From: Nocardia goodfellowii
GTDB lineage: Bacteria > Actinomycetota > Actinomycetes > Mycobacteriales > Mycobacteriaceae
Assembly: GCF_017875645.1 (NCBI RefSeq)
Contig: NZ_JAGGMR010000001.1
Coordinates: 744,001 to 808,000 of the forward strand
Direction: 5' to 3'
Length of the DNA: 64,000 nt
A program made the translations under genes and the position numbers. Below the pieces are notes generated by a model that worked only from the letters and a program-made list of their open reading frames with translations, was not told the origin of the DNA and searched no databases. This document shows, in pieces, positions 44,454 to 52,702 of the stretch. Each line of letters begins with the position of its first letter. Within the stretch, counting starts at the first letter, position 1.

Positions 44454-45329
44454 ATGCGCGACAAGCGAATGTCGCTCGACGATGTGGTCGGCGAGCTGCG
44501 CAGCGGGATGACGATCGGCATCGGCGGCTGGGGCTCCCGGCGCAAGCCGCTCGCCTTCGTCCGCGCCCTGTTGCGTTCGGATATCACCGATTTGACCGTC
44601 GTCACCTACGGCGGACCGGATCTGGGTCTGCTGTGTTCGGCGGGCAAGGTGCGAAAGGCCTACTACGGCTTCGTCTCCCTGGATTCCGCGCCGTTCTATG
44701 ATCCGTGGTTCGCCAAGGCGCGCACCGGCGGCGAGATCACCGTGCGCGAGATGGACGAGGGCATGGTCAAGTGTGGTTTGCAGGCGGCTGCCGCACGGCT
44801 GCCGTTCCTGCCGATTCGCGCCGGATTGGGTTCCGCCGTCCTCGATTTCTGGGACGGCGAGCTGAAGACCGTCGAGTCGCCGTACCCGACCGACGGCAAG
44901 ACCGAAACCCTCGTCGCCATGCCGGCGCTGCATCTCGATGCCGCGTTCGTGCACCTGGATCTCGCCGACAAGCACGGCAATGCCGCCTACACCGGCGTCG
45001 ATCCCTACTTCGACGACCTGTACTGCCTGGCCGCCGAGCGCCGCTACCTGTCGGTGGACCGGCTGGTGGAGACCGAGGAATTGGTGAAAGCCGTTCCACA
45101 CCAATCGATCATCCTCAATCGCATGATGGTCGACGGCGTGGTCGAGGCGCCGGGCGGCGCGCACTTCACCTTCTCGGGCAGCTACGGCCGCGACGAGAAG
45201 TTCCAGCGCCACTATGTCGAGGCCGCCAAGACGCCCGAATCGTGGGCCGAGTTCAAGGCGCGCTACCTGGACGTGTCCGAGGATGAATACCAGGCCGCCG
45301 TCCGCGCTTTCGCCGAGGAGCAGAAGTGA
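44454..45329 (+). CDS. ipdA: IpdA, CoA-transferase-family ring-opening hydrolase, alpha subunit
   Basis: A 291-residue family I CoA-transferase-like subunit (GMTIGIGGWGSRRKPLAFVRAL, VVTYGGPDLGLL, HLDLADKHGNAAYTGVDPYFDD). IpdAB hydrolyses the C ring of COCHEA-CoA in sterol breakdown and does not transfer CoA. It is coupled to ipdB by a GTGA overlap, which fits a stable heterocomplex. ATG at 44454. Confidence 0.93.
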   Translation: MRDKRMSLDDVVGELRSGMTIGIGGWGSRRKPLAFVRALLRSDITDLTVVTYGGPDLGLLCSAGKVRKAYYGFVSLDSAPFYDPWFAKARTGGEITVREMDEGMVKCGLQAAAARLPFLPIRAGLGSAVLDFWDGELKTVESPYPTDGKTETLVAMPALHLDAAFVHLDLADKHGNAAYTGVDPYFDDLYCLAAERRYLSVDRLVETEELVKAVPHQSIILNRMMVDGVVEAPGGAHFTFSGSYGRDEKFQRHYVEAAKTPESWAEFKARYLDVSEDEYQAAVRAFAEEQK

Positions 45330-46084
45330 GCAGTACTGAAACCATTACCCGGGCCGAGGTCTGCGTGGTCGCGGCGGCCGAAATCTTCCGCGGCGCGGGC
45401 GAGATCATGGCCAGCCCGATGTCCACCGTCACCACCATCGGCGCGCGTCTGGCCCGGCTCACCTTCGAGCCGGACCTGCTGCTCTCCGACGGTGAGGCGC
45501 TGTTCTTCGCCGAAGTTCCGGCGATCGGGGGCAAAGCGCCGATCGAGGGGTGGATTCCGTTCGCCAAGGTGTTCGACGTCGTCGCCTCCGGCCGCCGGCA
45601 CGTGGTGATGGGCGCGAATCAGATCGACAAGTACGGCAACCAGAATCTGTCGGCCTTCGGTGCGCTGCAACAGCCTTCCCGGCAGATGTTCGGTGTGCGC
45701 GGCGCGCCCGGCAACACCATCAACCACGCCACCAGCTACTTCGTGCCCAAGCACAACCGGCGGGTGTTCTGCGAGACCGTCGACATCGTCTCCGGGATCG
45801 GCTACGACAAGATCGATCCGGACAACCCGGCCTACCGCTTCCACCACCTGCACCGGGTGGTCTCCAACCTGGGCGTGTTCGACTTCAACGGCCCCGATCA
45901 CACGCTGCGCGCGCTGTCGCTGCACCCCGGGGTGACACCGGCCGAGGTCGCCGAGAACACCTCCTTCGAAATCGCGGATCTCGGCGAAGCGGGCGAAACC
46001 CGTTGGCCCACCGAAGAAGAGCTGCGGATCATCCGTACCGTGCTGGATCCCAAGGGTTTCCGGGAAAAGGAGGTGCAGGCATGA
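45326..46084 (+). CDS. ipdB: IpdB, CoA-transferase-family ring-opening hydrolase, beta subunit
   Basis: A 252-residue family I CoA-transferase-like beta subunit: DLLLSDGEALFFAEVPAIG, the region GANQIDKYGNQNLSAFG, and VSNLGVFDFNGPDH. It combines with IpdA to open the last carbocycle. GTG start at 45326 overlaps the ipdA stop by 4 bases, and its stop overlaps the ipdC ATG by 4 bases. Confidence 0.93.
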   Translation: MSSTETITRAEVCVVAAAEIFRGAGEIMASPMSTVTTIGARLARLTFEPDLLLSDGEALFFAEVPAIGGKAPIEGWIPFAKVFDVVASGRRHVVMGANQIDKYGNQNLSAFGALQQPSRQMFGVRGAPGNTINHATSYFVPKHNRRVFCETVDIVSGIGYDKIDPDNPAYRFHHLHRVVSNLGVFDFNGPDHTLRALSLHPGVTPAEVAENTSFEIADLGEAGETRWPTEEELRIIRTVLDPKGFREKEVQA

Positions 46085-47172
46085 GCGGACGGCTGCGCAC
46101 TCCGCTGACCGAGCTGGTCGGCATCGAGCATCCGATCGTGCAGACCGGGATGGGCTGGGTCGCCGGACCGGGGCTGGTCTCGGCGACCGCGAACGCGGGC
46201 GGGCTGGGCATTCTGGCCTCGGCCACCATGACTTTCGCCGAACTGGAAGCGGCCATCGCCAAGACCAAGGCGCAGACGGACAAGCCGTTCGGGGTGAATA
46301 TCCGCGCCGACGCGACCGATGCCCCGGAGCGCATCGAGTTGCTCATCCGGGAGCGGGTGCAGGTCGCGTCCTTCGCGCTCGCGCCCAAGAAGGAGCTCAT
46401 CGCTCGCCTGAAAGACGCGGGCGTGGTGGTTGTTCCGTCGATCGGCGCGGCCAAGCACGCGGTGAAGGTGGCGTCCTGGGGCGCCGACGCGGTGATCGTG
46501 CAGGGCGGCGAGGGCGGCGGCCACACCGGCCCGGTCGCGACCACGCTGCTGCTGCCGTCGGTGCTCGACGCCGTGGACATCCCGGTGGTGGCCGGCGGCG
46601 GCTTCTTCGACGGCCGCGGCCTGGCCGCCGCGCTGTCCTACGGTGCGGCCGGCGTGGCGATGGGCACCCGATTCCTGCTCACCCAGGAGAGCAGCGTGCC
46701 CGAGGCGGTCAAACGCGAGTATCTGGCGCGCGGCCTGCAAGACACCATCGTCTCCACCAAGGTCGACGGCATGCCGCACCGCGTACTCGACACCGAACTC
46801 GTGCGAAAGCTGGAACATTCGGGCCGGGCTCGCGGTTTCGCGGCCGCCGCCTCGAACGCGCTGAAGTTCAAGGGCATGACCGGCATGAAATGGTCGACCA
46901 TCGTCAAAGACGGCCTGGCCATGCGTAAACACAAGGACCTGACCTGGTCGCAGGTGATCATGGCCGCCAACACCCCGATGCTGCTGAAAGCCGGTCTGGT
47001 GGAAGGCGATACGCAGGCCGGAGTGCTGGCGGCCGGTCAGGTCACCGGCATCATCGAGGACCTGCCGACGGTCGAAGAACTGATCGACCGCATCATCACC
47101 GACGCGCTGGCCCGCATCAGCGCGGTCTCGGCGCTGCCGGTCGAATCCCCGGCGACCGTGACCCAGTCCTGA
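46081..47172 (+). CDS. ipdC: IpdC, flavin-dependent (2-nitropropane dioxygenase-like) enzyme
   Basis: A 363-residue FMN-binding TIM barrel of the nitronate monooxygenase/enoyl reductase family: VQTGMGWVAGPGLVSATANAGGLGIL, VIVQGGEGGGHTGPV and VVAGGGFFDGRGLAAALSYGAAGVAMGTRF. IpdC in M. tuberculosis is needed for HIP breakdown, acting on a ring-C CoA intermediate before IpdAB. It ends the operon and is followed by a hairpin. ATG 46081 overlaps the ipdB stop. Confidence 0.92.
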   Translation: MSGRLRTPLTELVGIEHPIVQTGMGWVAGPGLVSATANAGGLGILASATMTFAELEAAIAKTKAQTDKPFGVNIRADATDAPERIELLIRERVQVASFALAPKKELIARLKDAGVVVVPSIGAAKHAVKVASWGADAVIVQGGEGGGHTGPVATTLLLPSVLDAVDIPVVAGGGFFDGRGLAAALSYGAAGVAMGTRFLLTQESSVPEAVKREYLARGLQDTIVSTKVDGMPHRVLDTELVRKLEHSGRARGFAAAASNALKFKGMTGMKWSTIVKDGLAMRKHKDLTWSQVIMAANTPMLLKAGLVEGDTQAGVLAAGQVTGIIEDLPTVEELIDRIITDALARISAVSALPVESPATVTQS

Positions 47173-47179
47173 CGTTGCC

Positions 47180-47216
47180 GAACGCGCGCCTCCGTCCGGT
47201 GGACGGGGGCGCGTTC
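47180..47216. terminator. Hairpin terminator after ipdC
   Basis: GAACGCGCGCCTCCGTCC and GGACGGGGGCGCGTTC pair with a small bulge around a GGT loop, between the convergent ipdC and SDR genes. Confidence 0.65.
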
Positions 47217-47241
47217 CGGTCTCCGCCCGGCAGAACCGGAC

Positions 47242-47997
47242 CTACCAGGGCAGCTGCGCGTACACGGTGTCGTCCTCCGCACCCCAGCGATAGCCCCAGA
47301 GCTGGCCGGTCGGGCCGTCCGCGGGCAGGGTGGCGAGCGCGACGCTGACCTCCGCGCCCTGCTCAGCGGTGCGGAAGCCGCTGTTCCCGTTGAACTCGGT
47401 GGCGCAGTAGCCGGGATTGGCGGCGTTGACCTTGATCGGGGTGTCCCAGAGTTCCTTGGCGTACATGGCGGTGACCATGTTCAGCGCGGCCTTCGAGGCC
47501 GGGTAGGGAATGGCCGCGGCCGGCCACAGCGGGCTCGTCTGGTCCATGAGGAAACCGATGGAACCGACTTCACTGGACACCTGGACGATGCGGGCCGCCG
47601 GGGCGTTGCGCAGCAACGGCAGCAGCGCGTTGGTCACCGCGACCACACCGAAGACGTTGGTTTCGAAGACTTCTCGCATCGCGTTCAGAGCGGTTTCCGA
47701 GGGCTGACCGAAATCGCCCGCGATGCCCGCGTTGTTCACCAGGACGTCCAGGTGACCGAATTCCGCCGCGATCCAGTCGGCGGCTCGGGCGATGGAGCCG
47801 GCATCGGTGGCATCGATTTCCAGCGGGCGCGCGTCGATCCCCGCCGCGGCCAGTTTCGCCACCGCTTCGGCGCCGCGTTCGGCGGATCGGGCCCCCACCA
47901 GAACCGTCATACCGCGCTCGCCCAGCTGTCGGGCGGTTTCGTAGCCGATGCCCCTGTTGGCACCGGTGATCAGGGCAATCTGCTTCGTTGTCGTCAT
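47242..47997 (-). CDS. Short-chain dehydrogenase, MmyB-regulator linked
   Basis: A 251-residue classical SDR. NAD site TGANRGIG, NNAGIAGDFG, and the catalytic YPASKAAL. Start ATG at 47997; the open frame extending to 48930 is antisense to the regulator gene. It is divergent from a MmyB-like regulator with a shared palindromic operator, so it is probably that regulator's target. This SDR plus regulator pairing is common in actinobacteria; the substrate is unknown, and it is likely separate from the sterol regulon. Confidence 0.88.
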   Translation of the reverse strand: MTTTKQIALITGANRGIGYETARQLGERGMTVLVGARSAERGAEAVAKLAAAGIDARPLEIDATDAGSIARAADWIAAEFGHLDVLVNNAGIAGDFGQPSETALNAMREVFETNVFGVVAVTNALLPLLRNAPAARIVQVSSEVGSIGFLMDQTSPLWPAAAIPYPASKAALNMVTAMYAKELWDTPIKVNAANPGYCATEFNGNSGFRTAEQGAEVSVALATLPADGPTGQLWGYRWGAEDDTVYAQLPW

Positions 47998-48047
47998 GGG
48001 ATCGAGCCTGGCAGCGCCGAAACGGCCCGGGGAGGACCACTTCAGCC

Positions 48048-48064
48048 TGGTACAGGCTGTACCA
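48048..48064. promoter_or_regulatory. Operator between SDR and MmyB-like regulator
   Basis: TGGTACAGGCTGTACCA is a perfect inverted repeat (8-base arms TGGTACAG/CTGTACCA around one G) in the 102-base divergent gap. It lies 35 bases before the regulator GTG and 50 bases before the SDR ATG. Confidence 0.72.
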
Positions 48065-48099
48065 CCCACCGGATGGCCATCGCGCCCGATACTGGATGG

Positions 48100-49020
48100 G
48101 TGACCGATCGAACCGAGTTGGCGAAATTCCTGCGCGCCCGCCGCGGCAAGCTGCGCCCGGCCGACGTGGGCCTGCCCGAGATCGGGCAGCGCCGGACGCC
48201 GGGACTGCGCCGCCAAGAGGTGGCTCAGCTCGCCGGGATCTCGGTGGACTACTACATCCGGATGGAACAGGCGCGCGGGGCGAAGCCGTCCCGGCAGGTG
48301 CTGGCGGCGGTCGGCCGGGCACTGCTGCTCAGCACCGACGAACGCGAGTACCTGTTCCGGATCGCCGGCGAGAACCCGCCGCCGACCTCGGGACCGAATC
48401 GCATTGTCTCCCAAGCAGTCCGCGTATTGCTCGACAATACGACCGTGCCCGCCTACGTGGTGGACGCCTGCTACGAGATCCTGGCCTGGAACCGGATGGC
48501 CGTGCCGTTCGTCGGCGATCTCGCGCAGGTTCCCGCGGCCGACCGGAATATGGTGCGCTGGATGTTCCGGCTGCCCGACGACGCCGAACCCTGGTCGGAA
48601 CCCGCGTCGGTGGATTTCGCCCGCTCCACCGTCGCCGATCTGCGCGCGGTCTACGCGCGCTATCCCGGCAATCCGGCGCTGGCCGAGTTGGTCACCGAAT
48701 TGCTCGGCACCTCTGGACATTTCGCGCGGATGTGGGCCGATCACGATGTCGAGGTGCGCCGCGGGCACTACAAACGGGTCCAGCACCCGGAGCTCGGTCC
48801 GCTCGAATTCGACTGCCAGGTCCTGCACATCTCGGACAGCGATCAGCGCATCATCGTGTACTGCCCGGAACCCGGCTCGCCCACCGCCGCGGTGTTCGCA
48901 CGGCTCCGCGCGTCGGCCGAACCGCTGCACGGCTCGCTCATGTGCCCGAATATCGCCGCCGAAGCCCAGGTTTCGGCTCGACCAGAATCAGCTCAGGCAC
49001 GCTTGACGCACCTGAGCTGA
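48100..49020 (+). CDS. MmyB-like helix-turn-helix regulator
   Basis: A 306-residue regulator: an XRE helix-turn-helix (about residues 5-70, RRTPGLRRQEVAQLAGISVDYY then RMEQARGAKPS) and a PAS-like MmyB ligand domain from about residue 105 (VPAYVVDACYEILAWNRMA; HVEVRRGHYKR-type C-terminal strand). I use the GTG at 48100 (start VTDRTELAKFLRARR), the usual N-terminus; an ATG at 48073 is possible. GATACT ends 6 bases before the GTG, so this may also be leaderless. The ligand of MmyB-type regulators is often lipid-like. Confidence 0.87.
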   Translation: MTDRTELAKFLRARRGKLRPADVGLPEIGQRRTPGLRRQEVAQLAGISVDYYIRMEQARGAKPSRQVLAAVGRALLLSTDEREYLFRIAGENPPPTSGPNRIVSQAVRVLLDNTTVPAYVVDACYEILAWNRMAVPFVGDLAQVPAADRNMVRWMFRLPDDAEPWSEPASVDFARSTVADLRAVYARYPGNPALAELVTELLGTSGHFARMWADHDVEVRRGHYKRVQHPELGPLEFDCQVLHISDSDQRIIVYCPEPGSPTAAVFARLRASAEPLHGSLMCPNIAAEAQVSARPESAQARLTHLS

Positions 49021-49033
49021 CCTCAGCGGCGGA

Positions 49034-50215
49034 TCAGACGCGCTCGATGATGGTGACATTGGCGGTGCCGCCGCCCTCGCAGATGGTGAGCAGCCCGTAG
49101 CGGCCGTTCACCCGCTCCAGTTCGTTGAGCAGAGTCGCGAAGAGTTTCGCGCCGGTCGCGCCCAGCGGGTGGCCCAGGGCGATCGCGCCGCCGTTCACGT
49201 TCACCTTGTCCGGGTTGATGCCGGTTTCCTTGATCCAGGCCAGCACCACGGGCGCGAAAGCCTCGTTGATCTCGGCGACATCGATGTCGTCGATGGACAG
49301 GCCGGTCTTCTCCAGCGCCCACTTGGTCGCCGGAATCGGGCCGGTGAGCATCATGATCGGGTCGGCGCCCCGGGCGCTCACGTGATGAATGCGGGCGCGC
49401 GGCGTCAAGCCGTACTCCTGTACCGCCCACTCCGAGGCGAGCAGCGTGGCGCTCGCGCCGTCGGAGATCTGACTGGCGACGGCGGCGGTGAGCGAACCAC
49501 CCTCGGCCAGCACCTTCAGCCCCGCCATCTTCTCCAGGCTGGTTTCGCGCGGGCACTGGTCGATGCTGAAGTCGCCCACCGGGACGATCTCGTTGTCGAA
49601 GCGGCCGTTCTTGATCGCGTCACGCGCCCGGTCGTGGCTGCGCAGCGCCCACTGCTCCATTTCCAGCCGGCTGATGCCCCACTTGTCGGCGATCATCTGC
49701 GCGCCGTTGAACTGCGACACCTCGCCGGTGCCGTAGCGGTGGTCCCAGCCCGCCGCGCCGACGAACGGGGAATCGAACCCGTACTCCTTGCCCGCCAGCA
49801 TGGCGGCGGAGATCGGGATGGCGCTCATGTTCTGCACGCCACCCGCGACGATCACCTCGGCCGTGCCGCTCATAATGGCCTGCGCGCCGAAATTGATGGC
49901 CTGCTGGGAAGATCCGCACTGCCGGTCCACCGTCACACCCGGGACTTCCTCGGGGAAGCCCGCGGTCAGCCAGGCGGTGCGGCCGATATTGCCGGCTTGC
50001 GGACCGATGTTGTCGACGCAGCCCACAATCACGTCGTCGACATTGCCCGGGTCGATCGGGCTGCGGTCGAGCAGCCCCTTCAACACGGCCGCGCCGAGGT
50101 CCGCCGGGTGCACGGCGGCCAGCGCGCCGTTCTTCTTGCCGACCGGGGTGCGCACCGCGTCGATCACATAGGCGTCCCGGACCGGGGCGTACGGGCGGCG
50201 GGTGGGTGCAGACAT
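49034..50215 (-). CDS. fadA6: Thiolase FadA6
   Basis: A 393-residue acetyl-CoA acetyltransferase-type thiolase at the Rv3556c position. Nucleophile in VDRQCGSSQQAINFG, NEAFAPVVLAW, and [17 protein letters not shown]. The C-terminal region reads TICEGGGTANV, supplying the second Cys. FadA6 acts in HIP (C/D ring) degradation. ATG at 50215 with TTGGAG upstream, 13 bases after kstR2, so kstR2-fadA6 form an operon. An in-frame ATG at 50227 would add four residues. Confidence 0.93.
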   Translation of the reverse strand: MSAPTRRPYAPVRDAYVIDAVRTPVGKKNGALAAVHPADLGAAVLKGLLDRSPIDPGNVDDVIVGCVDNIGPQAGNIGRTAWLTAGFPEEVPGVTVDRQCGSSQQAINFGAQAIMSGTAEVIVAGGVQNMSAIPISAAMLAGKEYGFDSPFVGAAGWDHRYGTGEVSQFNGAQMIADKWGISRLEMEQWALRSHDRARDAIKNGRFDNEIVPVGDFSIDQCPRETSLEKMAGLKVLAEGGSLTAAVASQISDGASATLLASEWAVQEYGLTPRARIHHVSARGADPIMMLTGPIPATKWALEKTGLSIDDIDVAEINEAFAPVVLAWIKETGINPDKVNVNGGAIALGHPLGATGAKLFATLLNELERVNGRYGLLTICEGGGTANVTIIERV

Positions 50216-50228
50216 GGGGAGCTCCAAA

Positions 50229-50849
50229 TCAACTGTGCTGCACGGTCAAACCGTCGAGCACGATGGTCAGATACTGCTTGGCGAGGTTTTCCACGGTGAT
50301 GGGACCGCCCGGCTGATACCAGCGGACCGCGACCCACACCGTGTCCCGCAGGAACCGGTAGGCCAGTTCGACATCGAGTTCGGCCCGGAAGCTGCCGTCG
50401 GCGACGCCGTTGGTGAGCACTTTGTGCCAGAGTTCGCGGAATTCGTTGTTGTATTCGTCGATGTAGGCGAAGCGTTCGGCGCCGCGCAGACGCTTGGCTT
50501 CGGCCTGGTAGATGGCTACCGCGGCGTGGAAGCGATCGAATGATTCGTAGGAGGCGAGGACCAGGGCTTCGAGGGTGTCGCGCGAGCTCAGGCCGGAGGT
50601 GACGATTTCCCGGTAGCGCCCGAACAGGTCGTCGAGGAAGCCGCGCAGGATCTCGTCCACCATGGATTCCTTGGAATCGAAGTGGTGGTAGAGGCTGCCG
50701 GATAGTATTCCGGCCGCGTCGGCGATATCGCGGACGGTTGTGGCACGCAGCCCGCGCTGGGCGAACAGATCGGCCGCCAGCAAGAGCAGTTCGTTGCGCC
50801 GTGCCGATTTCGAGGCTTCTGCTGATTTCGAGGCGTCAGGTGCGGTCAC
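50229..50849 (-). CDS. kstR2: KstR2, TetR repressor of the HIP genes
   Basis: A 206-residue TetR regulator at the Rv3557c position: helix-turn-helix AQRGLRATTVRDIADAAGILSGSLYHHFDSKESMV, then a ligand domain that in mycobacteria binds HIP-CoA. The GTG at 50849 gives the expected length; the ATG at 50873 would lie inside the operator. No ribosome site is seen, and TACGAT (50857-50862, minus) ends 7 bases before the GTG, suggesting a leaderless mRNA. The operator starts 15 bases upstream, so it is autoregulated. Confidence 0.93.
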   Translation of the reverse strand: MTAPDASKSAEASKSARRNELLLLAADLFAQRGLRATTVRDIADAAGILSGSLYHHFDSKESMVDEILRGFLDDLFGRYREIVTSGLSSRDTLEALVLASYESFDRFHAAVAIYQAEAKRLRGAERFAYIDEYNNEFRELWHKVLTNGVADGSFRAELDVELAYRFLRDTVWVAVRWYQPGGPITVENLAKQYLTIVLDGLTVQHS

Positions 50850-50864
50850 ATAGCCGATCGTACA

Positions 50865-50882
50865 ACCAAGCATTTGCTTGGT
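50865..50882. promoter_or_regulatory. KstR2-type operator at kstR2
   Basis: ACCAAGCATTTGCTTGGT is a perfect inverted repeat with 8-base arms ACCAAGCA/TGCTTGGT around TT. It is the best copy of the motif in the window and lies 15 bases upstream of the kstR2 GTG. Confidence 0.88.
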
Positions 50883-50924
50883 CCAGGGCGGTATAAATCA
50901 ACCCCCTTCTACCGGCGCGGATGC

Positions 50925-51656
50925 TCAGCGGAACGAGTAGCGTAAGGGCGAGGAGACGGACAGGTCGGCTAGCAGTCGATCACAGATGACGACCGGTGAT
51001 ATCCCCGCCCGCGCTAGCCGGGCGACCAGCGCCAATCGTCGTTCGGGACTGTCCCATTCGACAGTGAGTGGGCCGCGGCCAGGCCCGGCATCCACGGTCG
51101 CCAGCACGCGCGGCGGGCCGTCCGGCGTGGGTTCCTCGACGAGTTTGAGGATCATGCCGCGCTGCCACGCGCGGTAGGTGTCCATATCCGCGCCGATCAC
51201 CAATTTGTCGGTGGCGGCGCATAATCCCTGCGCGATCTCGTCGTCGATGGCGACTCGATCGAAGCGGAACTGGCGGCAGCGGCGCACCACCTCGAGCAGA
51301 TCGGCGCGCACCTCACACATCAGCTCGGCCTGCCGTTGCCGGCGCAGCTCGGGTTCGGTCTGCGCGATCGATGCGTGGTCCAGCCCGAGCCGCCTGGCGC
51401 GCTCGTGGTCGCGCTGCATATCCGCGCGTAGCGCACCGCGCGGATCGCGCGCGACCTCGCCTTCGTCGACCGCGTACTGCTCGAGTATCTGCGCGGCCCG
51501 GGAAGCTGTGATTCGCTCCGAACGATGGTCCATCAGCTCGGCGCCGAAAGTGAGCGCGGCGAGAACCATGCTGTCCAGTCTTCGCCTGGCCAGCACGACT
51601 TCGCGCACCAAATCGAGTTCCAGTTGTTCGCGGGCATGTGGGCGATCCAGGCCCAT
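50925..51656 (-). CDS. Hypothetical protein of unknown family
   Basis: A 243-residue, Arg-rich, largely helical protein without signal peptide or membrane helix. I see no family motif; residues 40-90 (RSERITASRAAQILEQYAVDEGEVARDPRG) could form helix-turn-helix-like elements, and the C-terminal half has alternating strands (PPRVLATVDAGPGRGPLTVEW). ATG at 51656 is 8 bases after GAGGGG; an ATG at 51662 is too close to it. It sits between kstR2 and ipdF, where M. tuberculosis has a short Rv3558-type gene. Function unknown. Confidence 0.65.
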   Translation of the reverse strand: MGLDRPHAREQLELDLVREVVLARRRLDSMVLAALTFGAELMDHRSERITASRAAQILEQYAVDEGEVARDPRGALRADMQRDHERARRLGLDHASIAQTEPELRRQRQAELMCEVRADLLEVVRRCRQFRFDRVAIDDEIAQGLCAATDKLVIGADMDTYRAWQRGMILKLVEEPTPDGPPRVLATVDAGPGRGPLTVEWDSPERRLALVARLARAGISPVVICDRLLADLSVSSPLRYSFR

Positions 51657-51907
51657 AGCCATCGCCCCTCACGGGAGTTTGCGGGATCCGACCTCCCCCA
51701 GCATGGCACACCGGAGGGGTCGACACGCAATGGTTTTTCACCGGAGCTCATGCCCGTAAGCAGCGCAAATAGCGGATGTACGGAGGCGTTCGCACTCTTG
51801 CGCGCGGAAGCGCCGCCGCCATCGGATGACAGACAGCAGGCGCACCGGGCGACCGCGGGCAGCGCACCCGCCGCCCGCGATCGAGCCCGGGAGCAAACGC
51901 TGTGAAA
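51657..51907. other. Intergenic region with no recognised gene
   Basis: About 250 bases between the unknown gene and ipdF. Several short frames are open but none has a ribosome site or a recognisable product, and no operator motif is visible. Confidence 0.6.
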
Positions 51908-52702
51908 TCAGGCGCGCTGACTGCTGATCGAAACGACCTCACCGGTCAGATAAGTCGTGTAATCGCTGGCGAGCATGGCGATGGTGGCCGCCACCTCCCA
52001 CGGTTCGGCGGCCCGGCCGAAGGCTTCGCGTTCGGACAACCGGTCCAGCAGTTCCGGTGAACTCACCTTGTCGAGGAACGCGTGGCGAGCGATGCTCGGC
52101 GAAACCGCGTTGATCCGAACACCCAATTCGGCGGCTTCCACGGCACTACACCGGGTCAGCGCCATGACGCCGGCCTTCGCGGCCGCATAGTGGGCTTGAC
52201 CGTATTGCGCCCGCCAGCCGAGCACACTCGCGTTGTTCACGATCACCCCGCCGTGTCCCGCGTCGCGGAAGTAGCCCAAAGCGGCCCGGGTGCAACGGAA
52301 GGTCCCGTTGAGGGTGATGTCCAGGACGCGGTCCCACTGTTCGTCGGTCATGTCGACGACCGGGGTCTCACCGCCGAGCCCGGCATTGTTCACCATGATG
52401 TCGACCCGGCCCAGCGCCTCGGCCGCCCCGCGCACCAGCGCGTTCACCTGTTCGGTGCTCTGCACGTCACACGCGATGGCCGCGACCCGGCGGTCCGGGA
52501 ATTCACCCTTGAGCTCGACTTCGGTTTCGGCCAGCCGTCTTTCGTGCCAGTCCGAGACCACGACGTCCGCGCCCTCGGCGAGCAGCCGGCGGGCGGTGGC
52601 GGATCCGATGCCGGTCCCCGCGGCGGCGGTGATGACAGCGGTGCGTCCGGTGAGCAGACCGTGCCCCGGAACGGGTTGCGGCGCAACGGAAAGATCAGCC
52701 AT
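51908..52702 (-). CDS. ipdF: IpdF, SDR of HIP degradation
   Basis: A 264-residue SDR at the Rv3559c position. The cofactor motif is TAAAGTGIG, then NNAGLGGETPV, NNASVLGWRAQ and the catalytic HYAAAKAG. IpdF oxidises a hydroxyl on HIP-CoA-derived intermediates in M. tuberculosis. The ATG at 52702 shares a base with the fadE30 stop (TAATG), so the two are coupled and both come from the KstR2-controlled promoter at 53.9 kb. Confidence 0.92.
   Translation of the reverse strand: MADLSVAPQPVPGHGLLTGRTAVITAAAGTGIGSATARRLLAEGADVVVSDWHERRLAETEVELKGEFPDRRVAAIACDVQSTEQVNALVRGAAEALGRVDIMVNNAGLGGETPVVDMTDEQWDRVLDITLNGTFRCTRAALGYFRDAGHGGVIVNNASVLGWRAQYGQAHYAAAKAGVMALTRCSAVEAAELGVRINAVSPSIARHAFLDKVSSPELLDRLSEREAFGRAAEPWEVAATIAMLASDYTTYLTGEVVSISSQRA

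Noticed and set aside
43635..45212. A 525-codon frame on the minus strand
   Set aside because: It is antisense to echA20 and ipdA, which have clear family motifs; the minus frame has none.
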